Shown: positions 49,892 to 58,851, counted from the first letter of the stretch. The stretch is 64,000 nucleotides of DNA from Lachnospiraceae bacterium UBA5899 (GCA_002432425.1 DJEL01000017.1:5116-69115); one strand, 5' to 3'. Made by a program: numbers and translations. The notes: generated by a model not told the origin, from the sequence alone.

Positions 49892-50905
49892 ATGTGTACA
49901 GCGGCAACTTACCGGTCGAAGGATTTTTACTTCGGCAGAACGCTTGATTACGAATTTTCCTATGGGGATGAGGTGACCGTGACACCCGGGAATTACCCCT
50001 TTACGTTCCGGCACATAGGGCTTTGTGCCCGGCATTATGCTATAGTCGGTATGGCACATGTGGCGGAGCAGCCGGCGGAATTTGTACCCAAAGATGCGGC
50101 AACGGCGGATTATCCTTTGTATTACGATGCCGTAAATGAAAAAGGACTCTGCATGGCGGGGCTTAACTTTGTGGGCAACGCCGTCTATCAGGAAATAGAA
50201 GAAGGCAGGGAAAATGTAGCGCAGTTTGAGTTTATTCCTTATATATTAGGAAAATGCGCGGATGTAAAGGAAGCAAGACAGGCGCTTGCCCGTATGAATT
50301 TGGTGGGAACCACGTTTAACGATGTGTTTCCGGCTTCCCAGCTTCACTGGATGATTGCGGACAAAGAGGACTGTATTGTTGCGGAATGCACGAAGGACGG
50401 GCTGCATGTGTATGATAATCCGGCAGGGGTGCTTACCAACAACCCGCCGTTCCCGACCCAGATGTTTTTACTAAATCAGTACATGGGTCTGTCGGAAAAG
50501 CAGCCGGAGAACACCTTCGGGAAGGATATTCCTCTTTCCACATACAGCAGGGGCATGGGCGCGCTGGGACTGCCCGGGGATTTGTCTTCCACATCCCGTT
50601 TTGCAAGGGTGGCGTTTGTAAGAGCCCATTCTCTGTCGGGAGAGTCGGAAGAGGAAAGCGTGAGCCAGTTCTTCCATATTTTAGGCTCCGTGAACCAGCA
50701 GAGAGGGTGCTGCGAAGTGGCGGAGGGAAAGTACGAAATTACCATCTATACATCCTGCTGCAATGCGGATAAGGGCATCTACTATTACACGGCGTATGAC
50801 CGTCACCGGATTACCGCCATAGACATGCACCGCGAGAACTTAAACGACAATGCCTTAATCAGGTATGCACTGCGTGAAAAAGATGATATTTTCTGGGAAA
50901 ATTAA
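49892..50905 (+). CDS. Choloylglycine hydrolase family protein (bile salt hydrolase type)
   Basis: A 337-residue Ntn-hydrolase. Starting at ATG 49892 gives MCTAATY, so Cys2 becomes the N-terminal nucleophile after Met removal; the longer GTG start at 49883 would bury it. Arg16 and Asp19 (FGRTLDYEFSYGD), the NEKGLCMAGLNF block, LTNNPPFPTQ and LSSTSRFARV match the catalytic set of bile salt hydrolases. Penicillin V acylase activity cannot be excluded. It would deconjugate glycine- or taurine-bile acids in the cytoplasm. Coupled to the EamA exporter. Confidence 0.88.
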   Translation: MCTAATYRSKDFYFGRTLDYEFSYGDEVTVTPGNYPFTFRHIGLCARHYAIVGMAHVAEQPAEFVPKDAATADYPLYYDAVNEKGLCMAGLNFVGNAVYQEIEEGRENVAQFEFIPYILGKCADVKEARQALARMNLVGTTFNDVFPASQLHWMIADKEDCIVAECTKDGLHVYDNPAGVLTNNPPFPTQMFLLNQYMGLSEKQPENTFGKDIPLSTYSRGMGALGLPGDLSSTSRFARVAFVRAHSLSGESEEESVSQFFHILGSVNQQRGCCEVAEGKYEITIYTSCCNADKGIYYYTAYDRHRITAIDMHRENLNDNALIRYALREKDDIFWEN

Positions 50906-50952
50906 GCGAAAAATGCAAGAAACCAAAGTAGATATAGCATTAGAAAATTGAC

Positions 50953-51053
50953 TTGACAAACAGGGCAACATGTAGTGAAATAAATTTATACGTTAATTCG
51001 GAAAAGTGGGGAAACAAGGGTGTTGTGCAAAAAGCATACCCTTGTTTTTTACT
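50953..51053 (+). promoter_or_regulatory. Promoter and leader terminator upstream of the ECF transporter
   Basis: TTGACA (50953-50958) with TGAAAT 17 bases on, then a hairpin AACAAGGGT / ACCCTTGTT (51014-51047) with a T6 tail ending about 20 bases before the ATG. A terminator this close to the start suggests attenuation of the transporter genes. I recognise no riboswitch aptamer in the about 30-base space available before it. Confidence 0.6.
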
Positions 51054-51069
51054 GGGTAAGGAGACGATA

Positions 51070-52713
51070 ATGGAATATAAAGTTAATAACATAAGCTACA
51101 AGTATACGACGGACGGACCGCAGGTGCTGAAGAACGTAAGCTTTTCCATCGAACAGGGAAAAGTTACCGCGATTGTAGGCCCCAGCGGATGCGGTAAATC
51201 CACTCTGGTGCAGATTTTCAGCCAGGTTATTCCGAAGCTGATCGGAAACGGCGAACTGGAAGGAAACTTTGATGTTCCCGAAGGCACATTTGTCAGTGTG
51301 GTCAGCCAGAATCCGGAAAACCAGCTGTTCGGCTACGGCGTAGAGGATGCCATTGCTTTCGGTCTGGAAAACATCGGTATGCCTCAGGCGGAAATCGTAG
51401 AGCGCATGGAATATGTACTGGACCTTTTAAAGCTGCAGTATCTGCGCAAGAGAAGTGTGGATAATCTTTCCGGCGGACAGCGTCAGTCGGTCTGCATCGC
51501 CTCCGTACTTGCCATGAAGCCCGACATTTTAATCATGGACGAGCCGGTAAGCTCCTTGGATCCCAACGGTAAAAAGATGGTGCAGGATATTCTGGGAGAG
51601 TTAAGAGAGAGCGGCAACACCACCGTTATTGTGGACAACAACTTAGTATGGTCTGCCGGCATTGTGGATCATGTAGTCGGCATTTTGGACGGCGAGGTGG
51701 TATTTGACGGCAGCAGGGATGAGTTTTTCCAAAATTTCGAGCTGCAGGAAAAATTAGGCGTTATCCTTCCCCAGGAAGTAGAAATATTCAGAGCGCTTTC
51801 CGCCAAGGTTCCCGATGTAAAGATGTTTTACAATATGGACCAGGCGCGTGCGGAGCTTGCTGGCAGAATAGCAGCAAAGCCCCGTCTGGAAAAAGAGGCG
51901 GCTGCGGAAAGCTTTAACCCGGTTATCAGCGTGAAGGATTTGGTAAAGCAGTTCAGTGACGGCTTTATCGGCTTAAAGCATGTGAACGCCCAGGTACCGG
52001 AAGGAAAGATTGTTGCTATCTTAGGGCAGAACGGTTCCGGCAAGACCACGTTTGTCAAGCACTTAAACGGTCTGTATAAGCCCACAAACGGCGAGGTGGA
52101 CTACAGGGGCGAGTCCATTTTAGGCAAATCCGTGGCGCAGATTTCCAAGAACATTATTCTGGTGTTCCAGCATCCCGAGCACATGTTGTTCGAGGAAACG
52201 GTGGAGAAGGAGCTGACCTTCTGCGCACGTATGCAGGGTGTGGATTTTACGGAGGAAAACATCACGGAAATCCTGACCCGTTATCACTTAGAGAAAGAAA
52301 AAGAAAACTTCCCCTTAAACCTGTCCATGGGGCAGAAGCACATGCTGACCATTCTGTCCGTGCTTCTTTCCAGCGCGGATGTCATCCTTCTGGATGAGCC
52401 GACCCTCGGTATGGACGGCTTCTTAATCGGGGATCTGGAAAAAATGGTTTTGGAATTGAAGAAAGCAGGCAAGACCATCATCATGATAAGCCACGAAATT
52501 CCTTTTGTCTTCCGTCTGGCAGATTACACGGTTATCCTGAACCACGGCGAAAAGGTATTTGAAGGCACCAAGGAAGAGCTGGTAGAGCGCGAGGATATCT
52601 TTGATAAGATTAACATTGAATTCCCGCCGGTTGTCCGTCTTTCCAAGGAATTGGGACTGGATGAAATTGTATTCGATGTGGACGATTTTATCGGAAAAGT
52701 AACGGAATCATAG
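51070..52713 (+). CDS. ECF transporter double ATPase (EcfA-EcfA' fusion)
   Basis: A 547-residue protein with two ABC ATPase halves. First: Walker A GPSGCGKSTL, signature LSGGQRQSV, Walker B ILIMDEPVSSLD. Second: Walker A GQNGSGKTT, a modified signature NLSMGQKHML (LSGGQ is LSMGQ) and Walker B VILLDEPTLGMD. ATG 51070 with AAGGAG upstream is the start. It energises the T and S components that follow directly. Substrate is set by the S component and is not known. Confidence 0.93.
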   Translation: MEYKVNNISYKYTTDGPQVLKNVSFSIEQGKVTAIVGPSGCGKSTLVQIFSQVIPKLIGNGELEGNFDVPEGTFVSVVSQNPENQLFGYGVEDAIAFGLENIGMPQAEIVERMEYVLDLLKLQYLRKRSVDNLSGGQRQSVCIASVLAMKPDILIMDEPVSSLDPNGKKMVQDILGELRESGNTTVIVDNNLVWSAGIVDHVVGILDGEVVFDGSRDEFFQNFELQEKLGVILPQEVEIFRALSAKVPDVKMFYNMDQARAELAGRIAAKPRLEKEAAAESFNPVISVKDLVKQFSDGFIGLKHVNAQVPEGKIVAILGQNGSGKTTFVKHLNGLYKPTNGEVDYRGESILGKSVAQISKNIILVFQHPEHMLFEETVEKELTFCARMQGVDFTEENITEILTRYHLEKEKENFPLNLSMGQKHMLTILSVLLSSADVILLDEPTLGMDGFLIGDLEKMVLELKKAGKTIIMISHEIPFVFRLADYTVILNHGEKVFEGTKEELVEREDIFDKINIEFPPVVRLSKELGLDEIVFDVDDFIGKVTES

Positions 52714-52732
52714 GCGACGAAGGAGAAAAGGT

Positions 52733-53548
52733 ATGGATTACTTAAAATATGTAGATGGAAATTCACTGCTTCACAAACTGGACCCGCGTACAAAGTTCAT
52801 GTTCTTTATCGTGATGGCGGTGCTGACCAGTATTGTGAAGTCAGGTGTGGCTTTGCTGTTCTTATTGGTATTTTTTGTCGTAATGTGGAATGTGTGCGGT
52901 ATTCAGAAGTACATATTTGTGTTGGTGAAAAAACTGAAGGTGCTGCTCTTGTTTATTTTCCTGCTGTGGTTTGTCTTAGGTCTGTTTGAACAGCCTGCCG
53001 TGGAAGGAGGCCCCATTTTCTTCCAGACCTTTATCGGCAACGGCGGCATGCAGATTTGCTTCGACTGGTACGATTTTTACAAGGGTTTTGTGTATTCCCT
53101 GCGAATTTTCTTAATGATTGCGTCCTTCTATACGGTGCTTCTCACCACCAACTTCAGTGAGATTATCTTAGGACTGCAGAAGTGGAAAATTTCCTATGCA
53201 CTGGCATTCGGCATCGGTCTGGTATTCCAGATTATTCCCATGATTATCACCGAGTTAAACGCCATCATGGAGGCGCAGAGCTCCCGAGGTCTGGAAATCG
53301 AAAAGTGCAGCTGGGTGACCAAGATTAAGAACTACGTTACGTTCTCGTTCCCGCTTTTGTTCCGTGTAATCAGCAAGGGTCAGGCAATTTCCCTGGCGAT
53401 GCATTATTACCAGCTTAATTTCTCGGTACACAGAACGGCTTACAAGAACATTAAGGCAGGCAAGTACGATGTTTATTTCATTCTTGCCAATGCGGCTGCC
53501 ATTGCGGCTACCATTGTGCTGCATATTTTCTTCTACATCCCGGTATAA
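52733..53548 (+). CDS. ECF transporter T component (EcfT)
   Basis: A 271-residue membrane protein with about five to six helices. LHKLDPRTKFMFF is the typical EcfT N-terminal signature, and AQSSRGLEIEK is the coupling-helix motif (A-R-G type) that contacts the ATPase. Starts 19 bases after the ATPase gene with AAGGAG. Confidence 0.9.
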   Translation: MDYLKYVDGNSLLHKLDPRTKFMFFIVMAVLTSIVKSGVALLFLLVFFVVMWNVCGIQKYIFVLVKKLKVLLLFIFLLWFVLGLFEQPAVEGGPIFFQTFIGNGGMQICFDWYDFYKGFVYSLRIFLMIASFYTVLLTTNFSEIILGLQKWKISYALAFGIGLVFQIIPMIITELNAIMEAQSSRGLEIEKCSWVTKIKNYVTFSFPLLFRVISKGQAISLAMHYYQLNFSVHRTAYKNIKAGKYDVYFILANAAAIAATIVLHIFFYIPV

Positions 53549-53554
53549 GGTATC

Positions 53555-53591
53555 TTACGGGTTCCCCGGAGCGCGTACGGAGAGCCCGTAA
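53555..53591. repeat. Hairpin between the ECF T and S genes
   Basis: TTACGGG (53555-53561) and CCCGTAA (53585-53591) could form a stem with a GC-rich interior; no T-tail. It may tune mRNA stability or relative expression of the S component. Confidence 0.5.
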
Positions 53592-53636
53592 ATATAAACA
53601 ACAAACATTTTTCTAAGACAAAGGAGAAACTAAAAA

Positions 53637-54206
53637 ATGAAGAAAAAATTATCTTTCGTCAATATCGTCTTCTTCGTAGTATTTGGTGTTCTGACCGGTG
53701 TTCTCTGGGCTTACCTTTGCCCGATTCCCCTTATTCCCGGCGCAGTTCACTTCCGTACATTCGCATTTATTCCGGTTGCCATCGGTTATCTGTTTGGACC
53801 GGTAACAGGCTTTTTCTCAGGCTACATCGGAACCATTGTATGGGCTCTGCTTTCCGGTAACTTCATCCCTCTGCATTCCCCTCTGACAGATGGTATCACC
53901 GTTGGCCTGTCCGCAGCACTTCCCGCACTCATTCATTTACGTGCAGGCAAGACGGACCTTCTTTCTGTTATCGAAAAAGGAAAAGGCAAATTCATCGGCG
54001 TAAGCTTACTGTGGAGCCTTCTGTTTGGTGTTCTGATGATTCTCACCACCAGCATTTCCCTTTCCTACTTCACCGGATTAGGATATGTATACTGCATCCT
54101 TTGGATTGGTATTGCGGACGTTGTTCCCATTGCACTGACACCGTTCGTTGTTCTGCTTCTTGCAAAGAGAATGAAAAATATCCGAAACATCGTACCCTAC
54201 GTGTAG
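53637..54206 (+). CDS. ECF transporter S component, substrate unknown
   Basis: A 189-residue protein with about five to six helices: LTGVLWAYLCPIPLIPGAVHF, RTFAFIPVAIGYLFGPVTG and SGYIGTIVWALLSGN. The GPVTGFFSGYIG segment is typical of S components where the Ala motif engages the T protein. The length fits. I cannot assign it to riboflavin, thiamine, folate or another named group; a YkoE-like thiamine-related family is one candidate. Terminator follows. Confidence 0.85.
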   Translation: MKKKLSFVNIVFFVVFGVLTGVLWAYLCPIPLIPGAVHFRTFAFIPVAIGYLFGPVTGFFSGYIGTIVWALLSGNFIPLHSPLTDGITVGLSAALPALIHLRAGKTDLLSVIEKGKGKFIGVSLLWSLLFGVLMILTTSISLSYFTGLGYVYCILWIGIADVVPIALTPFVVLLLAKRMKNIRNIVPYV

Positions 54207-54256
54207 GGAGTATGTTTCCTTACTTACGCGCCTAAGAAAACAAACTGAATAAAGAC

Positions 54257-54298
54257 AGGGCTGCCGCTTATCCTTTCGGAAAGCAACAGCCCTTTTTT
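54257..54298 (+). terminator. Intrinsic terminator
   Basis: AGGGCTG / CAGCCCT outer stem with an inner GCTT/AAGC stem and T6 tail, ending the ECF operon and facing the convergent rubrerythrin gene. Confidence 0.88.
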
Positions 54299-54344
54299 AT
54301 GCCGTGTGCTTTATTTAATGTTTTTTGTGCCTCACTTAACAGGT

Positions 54345-54884
54345 TTAATAGTTTTCGGCGTGGATTTCAAAATAAGACTGGGGATGTGCGCATACGGGGC
54401 AGATTTCGGGAGCCTTTTCGCCCACTACAATATGTCCGCAGTTGCGGCATTCCCATACCTTTACTTCACTCTTTGCAAAAACTTCCTGCATTTCCACATT
54501 GTGAAGCAGGGCGCGGTAGCGTTCCTCATGCTTCTTTTCGATGGCGCCTACCATGCGGAATTTCGCAGCCAGCTCCGGGAAGCCTTCTTCCTCGGCGGTC
54601 TTGGCAAAGCCCTCATACATATCCGTCCATTCGTAATTTTCCCCATCGGCGGCAGCCGCTAAGTTTTCGGCGGTGCTTCCGATGCCGTTCAATTCCTTGA
54701 ACCACATTTTGGCATGCTCTTTTTCGTTGTCGGCGGTCTTTAAGAACAGGGATGAAATCTGTTCAAAGCCGTCCTTTTTCGCCTTGGAAGCGAAGTAAGT
54801 ATACTTGTTGCGTGCCTGGGACTCTCCTGCGAAAGCCTCCAGTAAGTTCTTTTCCGTCTGGGTTCCTGCGTACTTGTTTGCCAT
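54345..54884 (-). CDS. Rubrerythrin
   Basis: A 179-residue peroxide-reducing di-iron protein. Residues 1-140 form the four-helix ferritin-like domain with FAGESQARNKY (Glu ligand), EKEHAKMW and the late EKKHEERYR pair of ligands. A C-terminal rubredoxin-like domain has CRNCGH...CPVCAHPQ (two CxxC pairs). It detoxifies H2O2 in anaerobes. Expressed behind the Rrf2 regulator on the same strand after a 91-base gap that contains a palindrome. AAGGAG precedes the start. Confidence 0.95.
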   Translation of the reverse strand: MANKYAGTQTEKNLLEAFAGESQARNKYTYFASKAKKDGFEQISSLFLKTADNEKEHAKMWFKELNGIGSTAENLAAAADGENYEWTDMYEGFAKTAEEEGFPELAAKFRMVGAIEKKHEERYRALLHNVEMQEVFAKSEVKVWECRNCGHIVVGEKAPEICPVCAHPQSYFEIHAENY

Positions 54885-54915
54885 AATGTTTTCTCCTTAC
54901 AATAAATGGTTTATA

Positions 54916-54928
54916 AATAGTAACTATT
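54916..54928. promoter_or_regulatory. Palindrome AATAGTAACTATT in front of rubrerythrin
   Basis: A perfect 6+1+6 palindrome 32 bases before the rubrerythrin start, extended by near-repeats TTACTATTATTA. It is a candidate site for a redox-sensing repressor such as the adjacent Rrf2 protein or PerR/Fur. Confidence 0.5.
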
Positions 54929-54975
54929 ACTATTATTAGGTTAAACCCATTTCCGGAAATTGTCAAGGGAGAATA

Positions 54976-55413
54976 TCAGATAATGTAGTCGTTGGCAATG
55001 AGGCTCTTCTGCTGGTCGATGATGTCCTGCAGGGTGATGCCGTCTAAGTATTCCGTAATGACCTTATACAGCCCTTCCCACACCGGGAGAGTGGCGCATT
55101 CCGCACTTCGCTCACATTCGTTGGGCTCCTGGTCCAAACAGGCAACGGGTGCCAGGCTGCCCTCCGTCAGACGTAAAATCATGCCCACCGTATACTTGTC
55201 CGGGCTTTTGGCAAGCATGTAGCCGCCCTGATAGCCGCGGTTTGTTTTTAAAATATCCGAGCGGTTAAAGATAGCCACAATCTGCTCTAAATATTTTTTG
55301 GATATATTCTGACGCTCTGCGATGTCCTTTAAGGCAATGTAGCCCTCGTTCTGATGCTCGGCAAGGTCTAAGAGCATCCGTAAGGCATAACGTCCTTTGG
55401 TTGAAATTTTCAT
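54976..55413 (-). CDS. Rrf2 family transcriptional regulator
   Basis: A 145-residue winged-helix regulator. KISTKGRYALRMLLDLAEH begins the Rrf2 fold; IAERQNISKKYLEQI is the recognition helix region. Three cysteines (Cys92, Cys100, Cys106) fit the Fe-S binding loop of the IscR type, so Fe-S or redox sensing is likely. In IscR the spacing is C-x5-C-x5-C; here it is C-x7-C-x5-C. It lies upstream of rubrerythrin on the same strand and probably controls it. Confidence 0.9.
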   Translation of the reverse strand: MKISTKGRYALRMLLDLAEHQNEGYIALKDIAERQNISKKYLEQIVAIFNRSDILKTNRGYQGGYMLAKSPDKYTVGMILRLTEGSLAPVACLDQEPNECERSAECATLPVWEGLYKVITEYLDGITLQDIIDQQKSLIANDYII

Positions 55414-55446
55414 ACATTCCCATTCCTTTCTGTAACTGATATACCC

Positions 55447-55475
55447 ATAATACCATATACTTAGTAGGCTTTCAA
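55447..55475 (-). promoter_or_regulatory. Promoter of the Rrf2 gene
   Basis: On the minus strand TTGAAA, 17 bases, TATTAT; the spacer holds CTACTAAGTATATGGTAT, a dyad-like sequence suitable for autoregulation. Confidence 0.65.
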
Positions 55476-55623
55476 GGACGGAAGTGCGGGAAAACCGTAA
55501 AAACCTTGCAAAAACAGGGCTTTTTTATTATAGTTTAGTTATTATGAATGAGATATATCTGGCAAAAAATCATCTGATATTGTACAAGCTGTAATGAAAT
55601 TTTTAATGAAATAAAAAAAACAG

Positions 55624-55652
55624 TTGACAAATGACTTTCAAGAGCGTATTGT
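55624..55652 (+). promoter_or_regulatory. Promoter of the trpXYZ leader
   Basis: Consensus TTGACA, 17 bases, TATTGT; start of transcription predicted near 55659, about 35 bases before the T-box stem I. Confidence 0.7.
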
Positions 55653-55689
55653 AAATGCAACAAATAAATAGTGCTTCAAACCTATGAGA

Positions 55690-55940
55690 AAGAAGAGTAG
55701 GCCTTTGATTACTATCACAGAGAGCAGCCGATTGGTGGAACGGCAGCATAGGAGCAATCGCTGAATGGGCTTTCGAGGACGGTCCGAACAACAGTAGGCA
55801 CCGGCGGGATTCGCACCCGTTATCATGGCGACAGATATGATAGTGTCTGGAGGAGAGGATGCAGAAAGCATCGAAATTGAGTGGCACCGCGTTAATGATT
55901 ATTACCGCCTCAAGTAAGATTTACTTGAGACGGTTTTTTG
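55690..55940 (+). promoter_or_regulatory. T-box riboswitch, tryptophan-specific
   Basis: Stem I begins at AGAGTAGG (AGTA bulge) with AGAGAGCAGCC and GGTGGAAC blocks. The specifier segment GAATGGGCTTTCGAGG presents UGG (55766-55768), the Trp codon. GAGTGGCACCGCG (55879-55891) is the T-box; its variable base is C, which pairs with the G discriminator of bacterial tRNA-Trp. The terminator ACCGCCTCAAGTAA / TTACTTGAGACGGT with T6 (55904-55939) competes with the antiterminator. Uncharged tRNA-Trp should switch on trpXYZ. Confidence 0.95.
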
Positions 55941-56019
55941 TTGTAGAAATTACAACGTCCAGCCGGTCTCAAAGCTATCAGAAATTAAAAAAGATTTGCA
56001 GAAAGGTATGGTAACAAGT

Positions 56020-57117
56020 ATGAAGAAGAAAATTTTAGCAGCAGTTTTAGCAACCACAATGATTTTAGGATTGGCAGCATGCGGCAGCAATGCGGCAGAC
56101 AGCACAAACGGCAATGCGGCAGGTACGGACAACAACACCACCGCTGACACAGAAAGCACACCGGATGCCGGTGATGCAACCGTAACCGATACGGACGGAA
56201 AGACTTACACCATCGGTATTTCCCAGTTCGCAGAGCACGGCTCCCTGGACAACTGCCGGGAAGGCTTCTTGGCAGGTCTTGCAGAGGAAGGCATTGTAGA
56301 AGGAGAAAACCTCACCGTATTATTTGACAATGCACAGGCAGACACCGGTACCGCAAGCACCATTTCCGACAACTATGTTTCCAAGAAAGTGGATTTAATC
56401 TGTGCCATTGCAACACCCAGTGCCATGAGCGCTTATAACTCCGCATTAAATACCGATATTCCCGTTATTTACACCGCAGTATCCGACCCCGTCGGTGCAG
56501 GTCTTGCAACCGAAGACGGCATGCCGGTCGGCAACATCACCGGTACCTGCGATGCACTGGCAGTAGATGCCCAGTTACAGATGATTCGTGAAATTATGCC
56601 GGATGCCAAGAAAGTCGGCATCATTTACACCACCAGCGAAGCAAACTCCGTAAGTACCGTTGCAGAGTACAAGGAAGTAGCCGCAAACTACGGATTTGAA
56701 ATCGTAGATGTCGGTATCAACACCATTGCAGATGTAGACCTGGCGGCAGCAGACCTGGTAACCAAAGTAGACTGCATCACAAACCTGACAGACAACACCG
56801 TAGTATCCGCCCTGCAGACCGTTATTGCTAAGGCAAATGACGCAGGTATCCCGGTATTCGGTTCTGAAGTAGAGCAGGTAAAAGCAGGCTGTGTCGCTTC
56901 CATGGGTCTGGAATACTTTGAACTCGGCAAGCAGACCGGTAAGATGGCAGCCAAGGTATTAAAGGGCGAAGCAAAGGCATCCGATTTGAAGTTTGAAACC
57001 ATTACCGAGCCCAGCTTATATGTAAACACCGCAGCCGCAGCAAAAATCAACCTGACATTATCCGATGATTTTGTAGCAGGCGCTTATCAGAAATTTGATG
57101 AAATTACCGTAGAGTAA
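56020..57117 (+). CDS. trpX: Tryptophan ABC transporter substrate-binding lipoprotein
   Basis: A 365-residue lipoprotein. Signal peptide ILGLAAC with lipid Cys21, an Asn/Thr/Asp-rich linker, then a periplasmic-type ligand fold (COG2984): TYTIGISQFAEHGSLDNCREGF, NAQADTGT, IATPSAMSAY, KVGIIYTTSEANS. ATG 56020 was chosen because it gives a canonical signal peptide. Control by the Trp T-box identifies the substrate as tryptophan, as in the TrpXYZ systems described from comparative genomics. Confidence 0.92.
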   Translation: MKKKILAAVLATTMILGLAACGSNAADSTNGNAAGTDNNTTADTESTPDAGDATVTDTDGKTYTIGISQFAEHGSLDNCREGFLAGLAEEGIVEGENLTVLFDNAQADTGTASTISDNYVSKKVDLICAIATPSAMSAYNSALNTDIPVIYTAVSDPVGAGLATEDGMPVGNITGTCDALAVDAQLQMIREIMPDAKKVGIIYTTSEANSVSTVAEYKEVAANYGFEIVDVGINTIADVDLAAADLVTKVDCITNLTDNTVVSALQTVIAKANDAGIPVFGSEVEQVKAGCVASMGLEYFELGKQTGKMAAKVLKGEAKASDLKFETITEPSLYVNTAAAAKINLTLSDDFVAGAYQKFDEITVE

Positions 57118-57132
57118 ACAGGAGGATATGAC

Positions 57133-58029
57133 GTGTCACTGATACTTAGTGTTTTGGAACAGGGTATGATATATGCCATCATGGCATTGGGAATTTACAT
57201 CACCTACAAAATTCTGGATTTCCCGGATTTGACGGTGGACGGAAGCTTTCCCATGGGAGCCGCACTGACCTGCGTGCTGATTGCAAAAGGAGTAAACCCG
57301 CTCCTTACACTGCCGATTTCGTTTCTGGCAGGTGTGGCGGTAGGCGTTCTCACCGGCATTATCCATGTGAAGCTGAAGGTAAGGGATTTACTTTCCGGTA
57401 TCATCATGATGACAGCTCTCTATACCGTAAACTTAAGAATTGCGGGACGCGCCAATTTCCCCATTTACAATTACCAGACGATATTTGACAATGACTTTGT
57501 AAATAAAATTTTCCCGGCAGCCTTAAAACCGTACCGCACCGTAATTGTGGTACTGGTGATTACCCTGGTTACCAAATATCTTCTGGATGCGTACATGCGC
57601 ACCAAATCCGGTTTCTTGCTCCGTGCCGTTGGGGATAACGATACCATTGTTACCTCCCTCGGTGTGGATAAGGGCAAGGTAAAAATTATCGGTCTTGCCA
57701 TTGCAAACGGACTTGTTACCCTGAGCGGCTGTGTTTACGCCCAGCAGCAGCGTTTCTTCGACGTATCCATGGGTACCGGTACGATGGTAATCGGTCTTGC
57801 GAGTGTTATCATCGGCACCAGCCTCTTAAAGAAAGTTACTTTCGTGCGTGTTACTTCCAGCGTAGTAATCGGTTCCGTTATTTATAAGGCGTGCGTGGCG
57901 CTGGCGCTCCGCATGGGACTTCCTTCCACGGATTTGAAGATGATTACCGCGGTTCTGTTCCTGATTATTCTTGTTATCAGCATGGACAGAAACAAGACGG
58001 CAAAGATTAAAGGAGGGAGCGCAAAATGA
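57133..58029 (+). CDS. trpY: Tryptophan ABC transporter permease
   Basis: A 298-residue permease with about eight helices of the LivH-like type. FPDLTVDGSFPMGAALT and GRANFPIYN are characteristic, and ALGDN-like AVGDNDTIVTSLGVDKGKV is the coupling loop. GTG start 57133 with AGGAGG. The end overlaps trpZ by 4 bases. Confidence 0.92.
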   Translation: MSLILSVLEQGMIYAIMALGIYITYKILDFPDLTVDGSFPMGAALTCVLIAKGVNPLLTLPISFLAGVAVGVLTGIIHVKLKVRDLLSGIIMMTALYTVNLRIAGRANFPIYNYQTIFDNDFVNKIFPAALKPYRTVIVVLVITLVTKYLLDAYMRTKSGFLLRAVGDNDTIVTSLGVDKGKVKIIGLAIANGLVTLSGCVYAQQQRFFDVSMGTGTMVIGLASVIIGTSLLKKVTFVRVTSSVVIGSVIYKACVALALRMGLPSTDLKMITAVLFLIILVISMDRNKTAKIKGGSAK

Positions 58030-58799
58030 TTGAATTAAAGCACATTCACAAGTACTATAATCCCGGTTCCGTCAATGAACTTTGCCTGTTTCAGGATTTT
58101 TCCCTGACCATCAACGATGGGGATTTCGTAGCGGTGGTAGGAAGCAACGGCTCCGGCAAAACTTCCATGTTAAACATTATCTGCGGCAGCATTCCCATTG
58201 ATTCCGGCGACATTGTGGTAAACGGAAATTCCATCGTTGGCAAAAAGGATTACCTCCGCCACCGTAAAATCGGCCGCGTTTACCAGGACCCTTCCAAGGG
58301 TACCTGCCCTTCCATGACCATTTTGGAAAACCTGTCCATTGCGGACAACAAGGGTAAGCCCTTCAATTTAAGGGCGGGTGTCAACAAAGCCAAAATCGGC
58401 GAGTACAAGGAATTGCTTTCCACCTTAAATCTGGGACTGGAAGATAAACTTCACACGCAGGTGGGGTCCCTTTCCGGCGGACAGCGACAGGCGCTGGCGC
58501 TTCTGATGTCCACCATGACACCCATTGAGTTTTTAATTTTAGATGAACATACGGCGGCGCTTGACCCCAAGACCGCAGACCGCATCATGGAGCTCACAGA
58601 GCAGATTGTCCGGGAAAAGAAAGTAACTACCATCATGGTAACGCACAATCTGCGTTACGCCGTGGAATATGGCAACCGCCTGATCATGATGCACCAGGGC
58701 GAAGCCATCATCGACAAAGCCGGTGAGGAAAAGGCAGCCATCACTACCGAGGACATTATGAGCACATTTAACAAGATCAGCGTGGAGTGCGGAAACTAA
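58026..58799 (+). CDS. trpZ: Tryptophan ABC transporter ATPase
   Basis: A 257-residue ABC ATPase: Walker A GSNGSGKTSM, signature LSGGQRQALAL, Walker B FLILDEHTAALDP (His in place of the more common Pro), and H-loop VTHNLRYAVE. The DEHTAALDP variation is usual in this family. It powers TrpXY. Ends before a strong terminator. Confidence 0.93.
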   Translation: MIELKHIHKYYNPGSVNELCLFQDFSLTINDGDFVAVVGSNGSGKTSMLNIICGSIPIDSGDIVVNGNSIVGKKDYLRHRKIGRVYQDPSKGTCPSMTILENLSIADNKGKPFNLRAGVNKAKIGEYKELLSTLNLGLEDKLHTQVGSLSGGQRQALALLMSTMTPIEFLILDEHTAALDPKTADRIMELTEQIVREKKVTTIMVTHNLRYAVEYGNRLIMMHQGEAIIDKAGEEKAAITTEDIMSTFNKISVECGN

Positions 58800-58851
58800 G
58801 ATATTCTTATTAAGAAAATTTCACAGAGCATAAAGATTTTATTCTAAACAG

